A DNA stretch of 64,000 bases from Pseudonocardia benzenivorans CB1190 (GCF_000196675.2 NC_015312.1:4278001-4342000); one strand, 5' to 3'. Counted from the first letter of the stretch, positions 8,402 to 17,395 are shown. Notes: generated from the sequence alone by a model not told the origin. Program-made: numbers and translations.

Positions 8402-9601
8402 TCAGCGGCGGCGGTGGGCGCGCGCGTAGCGCGCCCTGGCGAGGACCGCGGCGGCGGCCAACGGCACCGCCGCCGTCAGCGCGACGCCGAAGAGCGTCGG
8501 GTAGGCGCCCGCGTCGGCGAGCGGCGCGGCCAGCGCCGTCCCGACCGAGCTGCCGAGGAACAGCACCGCCGCGAACAGCGACACCGCCGCGGCCCGGGCC
8601 CGGGGCACGACCTCGGTCGCCCAGGTCTGCAGCGTTGTGTGCAGGAATGCCCAGGCGACGCCCAGCAGCAGACCCGAGGCGAGGATCGTCGCGACACCGA
8701 CCGACACCGCGGGCGGCACCCACGCGACGGCGAGCACACCGCCCCCGACCGCGGCCAGCACGACGGGCGAGACCCGTCCGACGAGCCGGCGCACGAGCCG
8801 CGACGTCAGCAGCGCCGCGATCCCGTACGCCGCGGCGACCAGCCCCGCGACGCCCGGCGACCAGCCGAGCCCCTGCACCGCCGGGGCGAGGAACGTCAGC
8901 GTCCCGAGCGCGACGGCACCCTCGACGAACGCCAGGCCGAGCACCACCCATGCCCACCCGCTGCGGGCGACGAGCCCCAGCGGAGCCAGTAGTGCGCCCG
9001 GTGGCGCGCGCTCCGGCTCGGGCAGCCGCCGCAACGCCACCCACAGCACTGCGGCCGCGACGCCCGTCAGGCCGAACACCGCACGCCATCCGACCAGCTC
9101 GGCGACGACGCCCGCGCCGACCGTCGCCGCCGCGGTCCCGAGCGAGGACGCGGCCAGCAGGTCCGACAGCGGCCGCTGGCGCACCGCGACCGGCCAGGTG
9201 TCGCCGACGTAGACCAGGGTGGTCGGGATCAGTGCGGCCACCATCGCGCCGGCCACGACGCGCGATACCGCGAGCACGGCGAGCGTCGGGGCGACGACGG
9301 ACACCACCGCGGCGAGCGCGGTTCCCGCGAGCGCGACGCGCATCACCCGGACCCGGCCCAGCCGGTCGCTGAGCAGCCCCCACAGGGGCTGCATGAGCCC
9401 GTAGGCGAGGTAGTAGCCGCTGGCCACGGCCGCGACCGCGGCGAGCGACACTCCCAGGTCACGGCCGATCTCGATCAGCAGCGGCGCGAGCGCGAACCGG
9501 TCGAACGTGCTGGTCAGGGCCGCGGCCTGGAGCAGGCGGACCCGGGCGGGCGCGTCGTCGGGGAGGTCCGGGCGGGCAGGCACACCGGACGTCGCGGACA
9601 C
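8402..9601 (-). CDS. MFS transporter
   Basis: 399 aa, 12 predicted membrane segments. The motif-A region GLLSDRLGRVRVMR after helix 2 and its degenerate repeat in the second half mark the major facilitator superfamily; overall it resembles the drug/sugar efflux type. Short loops and no large extra domain. The GTG start at 9601 is preceded by TAGGGT with a 6-nt spacer, so the mRNA is probably leaderless. Divergent from the decarboxylase at 9649 with 47 bp between start codons. Substrate unknown. Confidence 0.88.
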   Translation of the reverse strand: MSATSGVPARPDLPDDAPARVRLLQAAALTSTFDRFALAPLLIEIGRDLGVSLAAVAAVASGYYLAYGLMQPLWGLLSDRLGRVRVMRVALAGTALAAVVSVVAPTLAVLAVSRVVAGAMVAALIPTTLVYVGDTWPVAVRQRPLSDLLAASSLGTAAATVGAGVVAELVGWRAVFGLTGVAAAVLWVALRRLPEPERAPPGALLAPLGLVARSGWAWVVLGLAFVEGAVALGTLTFLAPAVQGLGWSPGVAGLVAAAYGIAALLTSRLVRRLVGRVSPVVLAAVGGGVLAVAWVPPAVSVGVATILASGLLLGVAWAFLHTTLQTWATEVVPRARAAAVSLFAAVLFLGSSVGTALAAPLADAGAYPTLFGVALTAAVPLAAAAVLARARYARAHRRR

Positions 9602-9607
9602 TTGCCA

Positions 9608-9642
9608 ACCCTAACCACCCGCGGCCGGGCAGCGCCTAGGGT
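9608..9642. promoter_or_regulatory. Divergent pair of leaderless-type -10 boxes
   Basis: TAGGGT on the minus strand (9613-9608) is 6 nt from GTG 9601, and TAGGGT on the plus strand (9637-9642) is 6 nt from GTG 9649. Both genes lack a ribosome site. Confidence 0.55.
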
Positions 9643-9648
9643 GACCGG

Positions 9649-11130
9649 GTGCCCGATCTCGATCCCGACGAGTTCCGCCGCCTCGGCCACGCGTTCGTCG
9701 ACTGGGTGGCCGACCACCGCGCCCGCATCACCGACCACGACGTCCAGCCCGCGGTCGAACCGGGCTCGGTGCGCCGCCTGCTGACCGACGGTGCCCTCGC
9801 GGGCGGGCTGCCGGAGACGCCGCAGCCGCTGGAGGAGCTGCTCCGCACCGTCGACGAGGTCGTCGTGCCGGCGAGCACGCTGTGGCAGCACCCCGGGTTC
9901 TTCGGCTACTTCCCCGCCAACGCCTCGCTCGCCTCGCTGCTGGGCGAGCTGCTCTCCGGCGGGCTGGGTGCGCAGGGGATGCTCTGGTCGACCTCGCCGG
10001 CCGCGACCGAGGTCGAGCAGGTGCTGCTCGACGGGTTCGCCCGCGCCCTCGGCATCGGCGAGGCGTTCACGTTCGACGGCGGGGGCGGCGGCTCGATCCA
10101 GGACTCGGCGTCGTCGGCCGCGCTCGTCGCGCTGCTCGCCGCGCTGGAACGGGCCGGCGGCGGAGCATGGCGGGAGTCGGGCACCGACGGCCGCGAGCGG
10201 GTCTACGTCACCGCGGAGACGCACTCGTCGCTGGCCAAGGCCGTGCGCGTCGCGGGCCTGGGGGCGCGGGCGCTGCGCGTCGTCGAGCCGGTACCGGGCA
10301 CGGTCTCGATGTCGCCCGACGCGCTCGCCGCCGCCGTCGCCGCGGACATCGCCGCCGGGCTGCGGCCGGTCATGGTGTGCGCGACCGTCGGCACCACCGG
10401 CACGGGGGCGGTCGACCCGGTGCGTGCCGTCGCCGCCGTCGCCGCGGCCCACGACGTCTGGGTGCACGTCGACGCCGCCTGGGCCGGCGTGGCCGGGCTC
10501 TGCCCCGAGCTGCGGCACGTGCTCGACGGCTGCGAGCTCGCCGACTCCTTCTGCACCGATGCCCACAAGTGGCTGCTCACCGCGTTCGACGCCTCCTTGC
10601 TGTGGGTCCGCGACGCGACGGCCCTGCCGCGGGCGCTCTCGATCACCCCGGAGTACCTGCGCAACGCGGCCAGCGAGTCCGGCGCGGTCGTGGACTACCG
10701 GGACTGGCAGGTCCCGCTGGGCAGGCGGTTCCGGGCGCTGAAGCTGTGGGCCGTCGTGCACGGGCTCGGCCTCGACGGGCTGCGGGCGCACCTGCGCGGG
10801 CACGTGGCGATGGCCGTCGACCTCGCCGCGAAGGTGCGCGCCGAGCCAGGCCTGGTGCTCGCGGCGCCACCGTCGCTCGCGTTGGTGTGCCTGCGCGCCG
10901 ACACCGGCCGGGGCCCGGAGGCCGACGACGCCGCGACGCGGACGCTGGTCGAGCGGGTGAACGCGTCGGGGTCGGCGTTCGTGACCCACACGGTCGTCGA
11001 CGGTCGGTACGTGATGCGGATCGCGATCGGCGCGGTCACGACGCAGCCCGAGCACGTCGCGGCCCTGTGGCAGCGAATCCGCGCCGACAGCGCCGCGCTG
11101 CGGAGGGAGCCCGTGCAACCGACAGCATGA
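9649..11130 (+). CDS. PLP-dependent group II amino-acid decarboxylase
   Basis: 493 aa, the usual length of aromatic-L-amino-acid/DABA-type decarboxylases. The substrate-side segment HPGFFGYFPANASLAS and LWSTSPAATEVE are typical of the DDC/TDC group; HVDAAWAG supplies the PLP aspartate and TDAHKWLL carries the PLP lysine (Lys307). It should convert an L-amino acid to the amine in the cytoplasm. The stop codon lies inside the iron box of the next gene, and the product could supply an amine for siderophore synthesis, but no assembly enzyme is visible here, so the aromatic amine role is equally possible. Confidence 0.88.
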   Translation: MPDLDPDEFRRLGHAFVDWVADHRARITDHDVQPAVEPGSVRRLLTDGALAGGLPETPQPLEELLRTVDEVVVPASTLWQHPGFFGYFPANASLASLLGELLSGGLGAQGMLWSTSPAATEVEQVLLDGFARALGIGEAFTFDGGGGGSIQDSASSAALVALLAALERAGGGAWRESGTDGRERVYVTAETHSSLAKAVRVAGLGARALRVVEPVPGTVSMSPDALAAAVAADIAAGLRPVMVCATVGTTGTGAVDPVRAVAAVAAAHDVWVHVDAAWAGVAGLCPELRHVLDGCELADSFCTDAHKWLLTAFDASLLWVRDATALPRALSITPEYLRNAASESGAVVDYRDWQVPLGRRFRALKLWAVVHGLGLDGLRAHLRGHVAMAVDLAAKVRAEPGLVLAAPPSLALVCLRADTGRGPEADDAATRTLVERVNASGSAFVTHTVVDGRYVMRIAIGAVTTQPEHVAALWQRIRADSAALRREPVQPTA

Positions 11131-11146
11131 GGTGAGGCTAACTTTG
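11128..11146 (+). promoter_or_regulatory. Iron box (IdeR/DmdR operator) upstream of siderophore-binding protein
   Basis: TGAGGTGAGGCTAACTTTG matches the actinobacterial iron-box consensus TTAGGTTAGGCTAACCTAA at 14 of 19 positions. A -10-like TAACTT lies within it (11139-11144), so a bound Fe2+-repressor would block transcription of the gene starting at 11190. Confidence 0.7.
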
Positions 11147-11189
11147 GTCCGGAAAGGGACGAATCGTCCACGCCGACCGAAGGAGACCC

Positions 11190-12164
11190 ATGGCCCGCTC
11201 CCCTGCCCGGCTGCTCACCCTCGCCGTCGCGGCCGTCCTCGCGACGACCCTCGCCGCGTGCTCGAGCAGCGAACGCCCCAGCACCGCGGGGCCGGCGCCC
11301 GCACCCGCGGGCACCGCGACGTTCCCGGTGACGGTGACGCACGCCTTCGGCGAGACGACGGTCCCGGCCGAGCCGACCCGCGTCGTCACCGTCGGGTTCA
11401 ACGACGCCGACTTCGCCCTCGCGGTCGGCGTCGTGCCGGTCGGTGTGCGCGACTTCATCGGCGAGTACGACGAGACGCGCCGCCCCTGGGCCCAGGCCGC
11501 ACTCGGCGGCACCACCCCGCCGCTGGTCGGCGGCAACGAGGTCGACGTCGAGCGCGTCGCCGCGCTGCGTCCCGACCTGATCCTGGGCATCTACTCGTTC
11601 ATGGACAGGGCCACCTACGACGCCCTGTCGAAGATCGCGCCGACGGTCGCGCAGCCCGACGCCGCGAACTCCGCGATGGGCTGGCAGGACCAGACCAGGC
11701 TGACCGGCAAGGTGCTCGGCCGCAGCGCCCAGGCCGATCGTGTCGTCGCCGACGCCGAGGCACGGTTCGCGAAGGCCCGCGAGGAGCACCCCGAGTTCAC
11801 GGGCAAGAACCTGCGGATCGGCTTCGTCGTCGACGGCCAGATCTACTCGCTCGGGAACGACGACCTGCGCACCCAGCTCTTCCAGGGCCTCGGCCTGCGG
11901 CTGCCGGCCACGACCGAGACCCTGAGCGCCGAGCGCATCGGCGAGCTGGACTCCGACGCCGTCGTCGTGTTCGGCCAGACGCAGGAGGACCTCGCCGACG
12001 ACCGGGCGTTCCAGAGCCTGGACGCGGTCAAGGCCGGCCGTGTCGTCTACCTGGGCGGGTACGGCACCGAGGTCGCCGGGGCGCTGGGCTTCGGCAGCCC
12101 GCTGAGCCTCCCGACGGCCCTCGACGCCGTCGTCCCGCAGCTCTCGCAGGCCTACCGGGCCTGA
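11190..12164 (+). CDS. Iron-siderophore ABC transporter substrate-binding lipoprotein
   Basis: 324 aa. Signal peptide with a lipobox (LAAC at about residue 24) gives a membrane-anchored lipoprotein outside the cell. The body is a FecB/FhuD-type periplasmic-binding fold: AFGETTVPAEPTRVVTVG begins the domain, later LRPDLILGIYSF and SDAVVVFGQ. It captures a ferric siderophore for an ABC importer that is not in this window. AAGGAG 5 nt before ATG 11190. An iron box upstream predicts derepression in low iron. Its 3' end overlaps the convergent formyltransferase by 13 bp. Confidence 0.92.
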   Translation: MARSPARLLTLAVAAVLATTLAACSSSERPSTAGPAPAPAGTATFPVTVTHAFGETTVPAEPTRVVTVGFNDADFALAVGVVPVGVRDFIGEYDETRRPWAQAALGGTTPPLVGGNEVDVERVAALRPDLILGIYSFMDRATYDALSKIAPTVAQPDAANSAMGWQDQTRLTGKVLGRSAQADRVVADAEARFAKAREEHPEFTGKNLRIGFVVDGQIYSLGNDDLRTQLFQGLGLRLPATTETLSAERIGELDSDAVVVFGQTQEDLADDRAFQSLDAVKAGRVVYLGGYGTEVAGALGFGSPLSLPTALDAVVPQLSQAYRA

Positions 12165-13120
12165 TCCGCCTCCCGCGGGTGGGCGGTCAGGTACTCGCCC
12201 ATCCGCGGGAAGTAGTCCACGGCGTCGAGCTCGCGGCCGTCGTCGAGCCGGACCCGGTGGATCAGGACGCCGGGGTTGCGGCCGCGACGCGCGTCGGCAC
12301 CCGCGGCGACGACGACACCGGTCCCGCGCCGGATGACGATGCGGCCCGGGGTGCCGCCGATGGCGTCGTCGGTCAGCGACGCCGCGAGCACCCGGATCCG
12401 CTCCGTGCCGCGGTAGCAGTACGCGTTGGGGTAGGGGTCGACCTGGGCGCGCACGAGGTTGAACACGTCGCGCGGCGGCCAGGTCCAGTCGATGCGGTTC
12501 TCCTCGTCGCTACGCCGGTGGAAGTACGACGCGGCCCGGCGGTCCTGCGGCGCGAAGTCGCGCCGGCCCGACGCGATCAGGTCGAGCGCGTCGACGGTGA
12601 TGGGCCCGAACATCGCGAGCGTGCGGTCGAAGAGGTCGACGACCGTGTCGTCGTCGGTGACGGGCGTCGAGCGCTGCAGGACGATGTCGCCGGCGTCGAA
12701 GTCCGCGTCCATCATGTGCGCGGTGACCCCGACCTCGGGCTCGTCGTTGATCAGCGCCCAGTTCAGCGGGGCGAACCCCGCGTACGCCGGCAGCAGCGCG
12801 TCGTGCACGTTGAGCGTGCCCAGCCGCGGGATCGAGTAGACCTCCGGCGGCAGCCAGGTGCGCCAGTTGGAGACGACCATGATGTCGGCCTCGGCGGCGG
12901 CGATCGCGGTCCTGACCTCCTCGTCGTGCGCGCGGTTGCGCACCAGCACGGGGATGGCGCGGTCGGCGGCGAGCTCGGCGACGGACTCGTTGAAGATCTT
13001 CTCGTAGGCCGAGTCGCCGTCGGGGTGGGTGACGATCAGCGGAACCTCGTGGCCCGCCTCCAGCACCGCCTCGATCGTGCGCCGCCCCCACGTCATGTAG
13101 CCGAAGGCCACCACCCGCAT
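12152..13120 (-). CDS. Formyltransferase of the siderophore/methionyl-tRNA formyltransferase family
   Basis: 322 aa. N-terminal 10-formyl-THF-binding fold with the catalytic Asn/His/Asp set in LNVHDALLPAYAGFAPLNW and DADFDAGDIV; C-terminal OB-like domain as in methionyl-tRNA formyltransferase. Such stand-alone homologues beside iron-regulated genes formylate N-hydroxy-ornithine in hydroxamate siderophore pathways, and the iron box upstream supports that role over tRNA formylation. ATG 13120 is preferred: AGGAG sits 7 nt upstream, whereas GTG 13135 would overlap this site. No NRPS or ornithine hydroxylase is in the window, so the siderophore is made elsewhere. Confidence 0.85.
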   Translation of the reverse strand: MRVVAFGYMTWGRRTIEAVLEAGHEVPLIVTHPDGDSAYEKIFNESVAELAADRAIPVLVRNRAHDEEVRTAIAAAEADIMVVSNWRTWLPPEVYSIPRLGTLNVHDALLPAYAGFAPLNWALINDEPEVGVTAHMMDADFDAGDIVLQRSTPVTDDDTVVDLFDRTLAMFGPITVDALDLIASGRRDFAPQDRRAASYFHRRSDEENRIDWTWPPRDVFNLVRAQVDPYPNAYCYRGTERIRVLAASLTDDAIGGTPGRIVIRRGTGVVVAAGADARRGRNPGVLIHRVRLDDGRELDAVDYFPRMGEYLTAHPREADQAR

Positions 13121-13141
13121 GCCGAGTCTCCTCACCTCATC

Positions 13142-13160
13142 TAAGGGAAGGCTAACTAAA
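13142..13160 (-). promoter_or_regulatory. Iron box upstream of formyltransferase
   Basis: Minus strand TTTAGTTAGCCTTCCCTTA matches the iron-box consensus (central C) at 14 of 19 positions. A -10-like TTAGAT (13144-13139) overlaps its edge, ahead of ATG 13120. Confidence 0.65.
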
Positions 13161-13241
13161 GCAGCACCGACGGGCAGAGGCCCATTGGGGTGAGCCGTCC
13201 CGCTCCGCGAGGCGGGCCGGGCCCTGGTCGTCGGCCGCGGA

Positions 13242-13868
13242 TCAGGCGTCGAGCAGCGTGCGCGCGAGGTCCTGCCACTGGCCCACGAGCGGGTCGGCGG
13301 CCGGGTCGCGGCGGTCGAACGTGTAGGTCATCGCCGCGCCACGCATGCTCGTGAGCAGCAGGTCGCGCACCTGCCGGAACCGCGGGTGCGACGCGTACGG
13401 CTCGCCCATCATGCGCGCCACCGACGCCCGGATCACCGCACCCAGCCTGCGCTCCTCGGGCAGCAGGGCGTCGGCGATCCCGGGGTTCGACCGCGCGGCC
13501 GTCCACAGCTCGAGGGCGGCCCAGAAGTGCGCCTCGTGGTAGGACTCCCACAGCGCCAGCACGACACGGTCGATCCGCTCCGCGCCCTGCGCGCCTGCCT
13601 CGACCAGGGCGAGCACCCGCTCCTCGGTGTCGCGCACCCGCTGCGCCGCGATGTGCTGCGCCGCGGCCACGAGCAGCAGGTCGCGCGACGGGAAGTGGTG
13701 CAGCAGGCCGCCGCGCGAGACGTCGGCGTCGGCCTGGATCGCCAACGTCGTCGCGCCCGAGTACCCCTCGGCGACCAGGCAGGCGACCGCCGCGTCGAGG
13801 ATGCGCGCCCGGCTGTCCTCCGAGCGCTGTGCCCGCGTGCGCGGCGGGGCCGGAACGGGAGACGTCAC
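13242..13868 (-). CDS. TetR-family regulator
   Basis: 208 aa. N-terminal helix-turn-helix: ILDAAVACLVAEGYSGATT, then ADVSRGGLLHHFPSRDLLL, the standard TetR DNA-reading helix. The rest is an all-helical ligand domain. GTG 13868 overlaps the stop of the acyl-CoA dehydrogenase gene by 4 bp (GTGA), so it is the last gene of the thiolase-SDR-dehydrogenase set and probably senses an acyl-CoA or related metabolite to control it. Confidence 0.92.
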   Translation of the reverse strand: MTSPVPAPPRTRAQRSEDSRARILDAAVACLVAEGYSGATTLAIQADADVSRGGLLHHFPSRDLLLVAAAQHIAAQRVRDTEERVLALVEAGAQGAERIDRVVLALWESYHEAHFWAALELWTAARSNPGIADALLPEERRLGAVIRASVARMMGEPYASHPRFRQVRDLLLTSMRGAAMTYTFDRRDPAADPLVGQWQDLARTLLDA

Positions 13869-15016
13869 AGGCCCAGCGACCGCCCGATGACTTCCTTCAT
13901 GATCTCGGTCGTGCCGCCGTAGATCCGGGTGATCCGGGCGTCGGCGAAGGCCCGCGAGATCGGGTACTCGGCCATGTAGCCGTACCCGCCGTGCAGCTGC
14001 AGGCATTTGTCGACGACGCGCCCCTGCAGCTCGGTGCACCAGTACTTGGCCTTGCTCGCGTCGGCCGCGGTCAGCTCGCCCGCGTCGAGCGCCCGCACGC
14101 ACGCGTCGACGTAGTGCTGGGCGATGTCGATCTCGGTGTCGAGCTCGGCGAGCACGAACCGCGAGTTCTGGAACGACCCGATGGGCTGGCCGAACGCCTT
14201 GCGCTCCTTGACGTAGTCCAACGTCAGGTTCAGGGCGTAGCGGGCCGCGGCGACCGCCGCGTAGCCGATCGAGAGCCGCTCCTGGGGCAGGTTGGAGACC
14301 AGCTGGGTGAAGCCCTCGCCCTCGGTCTCGCCCAGCAGGTTCGCCACCGGCACCCGCACGTCGGTGAACGACAGCTCGGCGGTGTCCTGCGCGTGCTGGC
14401 CGAGCTTGTCCAGGTTGCGCCCGCGCTCGAAGCCCGCCATCCCGCGCTCGATCACGAGCAGCGACATGCCCTTGTGCCGCTGCGTCGGATCGGTCTTCAC
14501 CGCCGTGATCACCAGGTCGGCGTTGATCCCGTTGGTGATGAACGTCTTCGCCCCGTTGACGACGTAGTGGTCGCCGTCGCGGACGGCCGTCGTCGTCATC
14601 GACGCGAGGTCCGAGCCGATGCCTGGCTCGGTCATCGCGATGGCCGTGATCAGCTCGCCCGACGCGATGCCGGGCAGCCAGCGGGCCCGCTGCTCGTCGT
14701 TGCAGTAGGCCATGAAGTAGGGCAGGCAGATGTCGTTGTGCAACGACAGGCCCAGCCCCGCCGCGGCCGCCCCGCACGCCATGAGCTCCTCGTCCATGAC
14801 GGCGTTGAACCGGAAGTCGCGCACCCCGCCGCCGCCGTACTCCTCCGGGATCTCGATCCCCAGGAAGCCGGACCGCCCGGCGGTCGCGAACAGCTCCCGC
14901 GGCACGATCCCGGCCTGCTCCCACTCGTCGTGGTGCGGCACGATCTCGGCCTCGACGAACTTGCGGAACGAGGCGCGGAACGCCTCGTGGTCCTCCTCGA
15001 ACAGGGTGCGCTTCAC
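13865..15016 (-). CDS. Acyl-CoA dehydrogenase
   Basis: 383 aa, normal length. FAD-dependent alpha,beta-dehydrogenation of an acyl-CoA. Visible: AMTEPGIGSDLASM (flavin/substrate loop), KTFITNGINADLVI, ERKAFGQPIGSFQ, LQLHGGYGYMAEYPISR and IYGGTTEIMKE. The latter has Gly where medium-chain enzymes have the catalytic Glu (YEGT), as in isovaleryl/long-chain types that place the base elsewhere. Start GTG 15016 with AGGGGA about 9 nt upstream. Lies between an SDR and TetR in one operon. Confidence 0.92.
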   Translation of the reverse strand: MKRTLFEEDHEAFRASFRKFVEAEIVPHHDEWEQAGIVPRELFATAGRSGFLGIEIPEEYGGGGVRDFRFNAVMDEELMACGAAAAGLGLSLHNDICLPYFMAYCNDEQRARWLPGIASGELITAIAMTEPGIGSDLASMTTTAVRDGDHYVVNGAKTFITNGINADLVITAVKTDPTQRHKGMSLLVIERGMAGFERGRNLDKLGQHAQDTAELSFTDVRVPVANLLGETEGEGFTQLVSNLPQERLSIGYAAVAAARYALNLTLDYVKERKAFGQPIGSFQNSRFVLAELDTEIDIAQHYVDACVRALDAGELTAADASKAKYWCTELQGRVVDKCLQLHGGYGYMAEYPISRAFADARITRIYGGTTEIMKEVIGRSLGL

Positions 15017-15032
15017 CGGTTCGGTCCCCTTC

Positions 15033-15794
15033 CTAGCGCGGGGCCATCCGGATGGCCCCGTCGAGCCGGATGACCTCGCCGTTGAGCATCGGGTTGGCGA
15101 CGATGTGCGCGGCCAGCGCACCGTACTCGGCCGGGTCGCCCAGCCGCGACGGGTGCGGGACCTGCGCGCCCAGCGACGTCCTGGCCTCCTCGGGCAGCGA
15201 CGCGAGCAGCGGGGTGTCGAACAGCCCGGGTGCGATCGTGACGACGCGGATCATCGCCGACGCCAGGTCGCGCGCGATCGGCAGCGTCATGCCGACGACC
15301 CCGCCCTTCGACGCCGAGTACGCCGCCTGCCCGATCTGCCCGTCGAACGCCGCGACCGACGCCGTGTTGATGATGACGCCGCGCTCCCCGTCGACCGGGT
15401 CGGCCTGCGTCATCCGCTCGGCGGCCAGCCTGATGACGTTGAACGTGCCGATCAGGTTGATCTCGACGACCCGGCTGAACAGGTCGAGCGGGAACGGGCC
15501 GCTCTTGCCCACGGTCTTGGCCGCCGGGCCGATGCCCGCACAGTTCACCGCGACGCGCAGCGTGCCCAGCTCGGCCGCGACGTCCAGGGCCGCCGCGACC
15601 GCGGCCTCGTCACGCACGTCGGCCGGCGCGAACCGGGCGTCGTCGCCGAGCTTTCCCGCGACCTCCTCGCCCGCCGAACCCGGGAGGTCGAGGAGCACGA
15701 CCTTCGCGCCGGCGGCGAGCAGCGTCTCGGCCGTGGCGAGGCCGAGACCGGACGCACCGCCGGTGACGAGTGCGACGTTGCCGTTGATGTCCAT
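15033..15794 (-). CDS. SDR 3-hydroxyacyl-CoA dehydrogenase (HSD10-like)
   Basis: 253 aa. [13 protein letters not shown] nucleotide loop, Asp at the end of strand 2 (LLDLPGS) indicating NAD+, catalytic Ser in [10 protein letters not shown] and YSASKGG. The segment [15 protein letters not shown] and the C-terminal [10 protein letters not shown] are characteristic of the type 10 17beta-HSD/3-hydroxy-2-methylbutyryl-CoA dehydrogenase group. It should oxidise a 3-hydroxyacyl-CoA, the step between the neighbouring acyl-CoA dehydrogenase and thiolase. No enoyl-CoA hydratase is present in the cluster. Confidence 0.9.
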   Translation of the reverse strand: MDINGNVALVTGGASGLGLATAETLLAAGAKVVLLDLPGSAGEEVAGKLGDDARFAPADVRDEAAVAAALDVAAELGTLRVAVNCAGIGPAAKTVGKSGPFPLDLFSRVVEINLIGTFNVIRLAAERMTQADPVDGERGVIINTASVAAFDGQIGQAAYSASKGGVVGMTLPIARDLASAMIRVVTIAPGLFDTPLLASLPEEARTSLGAQVPHPSRLGDPAEYGALAAHIVANPMLNGEVIRLDGAIRMAPR

Positions 15795-15875
15795 GGTGGA
15801 CGGGACCTCCCGGGTCGAACTGTGGCGTCTATGGCAGTGGCGGTACGGGCGTGGTGGTACGGGCGGGGCGCAGGC

Positions 15876-17021
15876 TCAGAGCAGCTCGACGATGGTCGCG
15901 TTGGCCTGGCCGCCACCCTCGCACATGGTCTGCAGCCCGTAGCGGATTCCGTTGTCCCGCATGTGGTGGACCATCGTCGTCATGATCCGGGCACCCGAGG
16001 CGCCGAGCGGGTGGCCCAGCGCGATGGCACCGCCGTTGGGGTTGAGCGTCTTGGGGTCGGCGCCGATGTCGGCGAGCCACGCCAGCGGCACCGACGCGAA
16101 GGCCTCGTTGACCTCGAACACGCCGATCTGGTCCATCGACAGGCCCGAGCGGGAGAGGGCCTTCTCCGTCGCGGGCATCGGCGCCGTCAGCATGATCACC
16201 GGGTCGGCCGCGGCGAGCACCGCGGTGTGGATCCGCGCGATCGGCGTCAGGCCCAGCTCGGCCGCCTTCTCCGACGTCGTCATCAGCAGCGCCGCGGAAC
16301 CGTCGGAGATCTGCGAGGCGTTGCCCGCGGTGACGACGCCGTCCTCCCGGAACACCGTCTTGAGCGCACCGAGCGTCTCGAGCGTGCCACCGCGGCGGAT
16401 GCCCTCGTCGGCGGAGACGACGGTGCCGTCGGGTGTGGTGACGGGCGCGATCTGGCCCTCGAAGCGGCCCTCGTCCTGCGCGTGCGCAGCCTTCTCGTGG
16501 CTGGCCAGCGAGAACTCGTCGACCTGGGTACGGGAGAAGCCCCACCGCTCGGCGATCATCTCGGCGCCGATGCCCTGGTCGGGGGTGACGCCGCCGTAGC
16601 GGGCGTCGAAGTCGGTGCCGAAGGGGCGGGCGCCGTTCGAGGCGGAGCCCATCGGCACCCGGGTCATCGACTCGACCCCGCCGGCCACGACGACGTCGTA
16701 CTGGCCGGCGATCAGCCCGGCCGCGGCGAAGTGGATCGACTGCTGGCTCGACCCGCACTGCCGGTCGACCGTCACGCCGGGGACGGTCTCCGGCCAGCCC
16801 GCCGACAGCACCGCCGTGCGGCCGATGTCGAAGGTCTGCTCGCCGGACTGGGACACACAACCCCAGATCACGTCGTCGACCACGGCCGGGTCGACGCCGC
16901 TGCGCTCGGCGAGGCTGCGCAGGACGTGCGCCGAGAGGTCGGCGGGGTGCACGCCCGCGAGCCCTCCCTTGCGCCGCCCGACCGGGGTCCGCACCGCCTC
17001 GACGATCACCGCATCGCGCAC
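15876..17021 (-). CDS. Thiolase (acetyl-CoA acetyltransferase)
   Basis: 381 aa. Nucleophilic Cys in VDRQCGSSQQ (about residue 89), NEAFASV, the His of GHPLGASGARI and the second Cys in MCEGGGQAN are all present, so the enzyme should be active. It cleaves a 3-ketoacyl-CoA to a shortened acyl-CoA plus acetyl- or propionyl-CoA. GTG 17021 has AGGAGG 5 nt upstream. First gene of the thiolase-SDR-dehydrogenase-TetR set; it follows a repeat-rich gap. Confidence 0.93.
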   Translation of the reverse strand: MRDAVIVEAVRTPVGRRKGGLAGVHPADLSAHVLRSLAERSGVDPAVVDDVIWGCVSQSGEQTFDIGRTAVLSAGWPETVPGVTVDRQCGSSQQSIHFAAAGLIAGQYDVVVAGGVESMTRVPMGSASNGARPFGTDFDARYGGVTPDQGIGAEMIAERWGFSRTQVDEFSLASHEKAAHAQDEGRFEGQIAPVTTPDGTVVSADEGIRRGGTLETLGALKTVFREDGVVTAGNASQISDGSAALLMTTSEKAAELGLTPIARIHTAVLAAADPVIMLTAPMPATEKALSRSGLSMDQIGVFEVNEAFASVPLAWLADIGADPKTLNPNGGAIALGHPLGASGARIMTTMVHHMRDNGIRYGLQTMCEGGGQANATIVELL

Positions 17022-17183
17022 GTCCGCCTCCTGCTCCTGTCGGCTGCCCGAGTCGACCGATCGGGCCGGGCGGTGCGTCGGCCGCGCCGCCGTGCCCCGA
17101 CGCTAGCAGCCGAACAGTCAGCGCTGACTGTGACGGCGCCGACTCTTCGCGCACCTGCCCGGCCCCACGCCGCCCGGCCACCC

Positions 17184-17361
17184 GCAACCTCACCGCTCCC
17201 CTGCCGGGGTTCAGCAGCAGTGAGTGAGGTTGCGCGCAGGAGCCCGGGCGCAACCTCACGGTCGGCCGAGACGCCCGGCAGGACCGTGAGGTTGCGCGCT
17301 GCAGCCCGGCCGCAACCTCACGGTCGGCCGGGCGGCGCAGAAGAGCAGTGCGGTTGCGCGC
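17184..17361. repeat. Alternating inverted repeats GTGAGGTTGCGCGC / GCGCAACCTCAC in a 374-bp gap
   Basis: The gap 17022-17395 has no gene. Six copies of one motif alternate in orientation: GCAACCTCAC 17184-17193, GTGAGGTTGCGCGC 17224-17237, GCGCAACCTCAC 17248-17259, GTGAGGTTGCGCGC 17286-17299, CGCAACCTCAC 17311-17321 and GTGCGGTTGCGCGC 17348-17361. Neighbouring copies form hairpins with 10-12-nt loops. CGGTCGGCCG follows two of the copies. They lie downstream of the MFS-marR pair and upstream of the thiolase operon, so they may end the first transcript. Confidence 0.9.
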
Positions 17362-17395
17362 GAGGGCCTGGGGCCGGCGGCCGGGCGGCCCGGTG

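Noticed and set aside
9649..13120. Complete siderophore biosynthetic cluster
   Set aside because: Only a decarboxylase, a binding protein and a formyltransferase are present; no NRPS, NIS synthetase or hydroxylase.
17184..17361. CRISPR array
   Set aside because: The repeats alternate in direction, vary in length and have no equal spacers; no cas genes are present.
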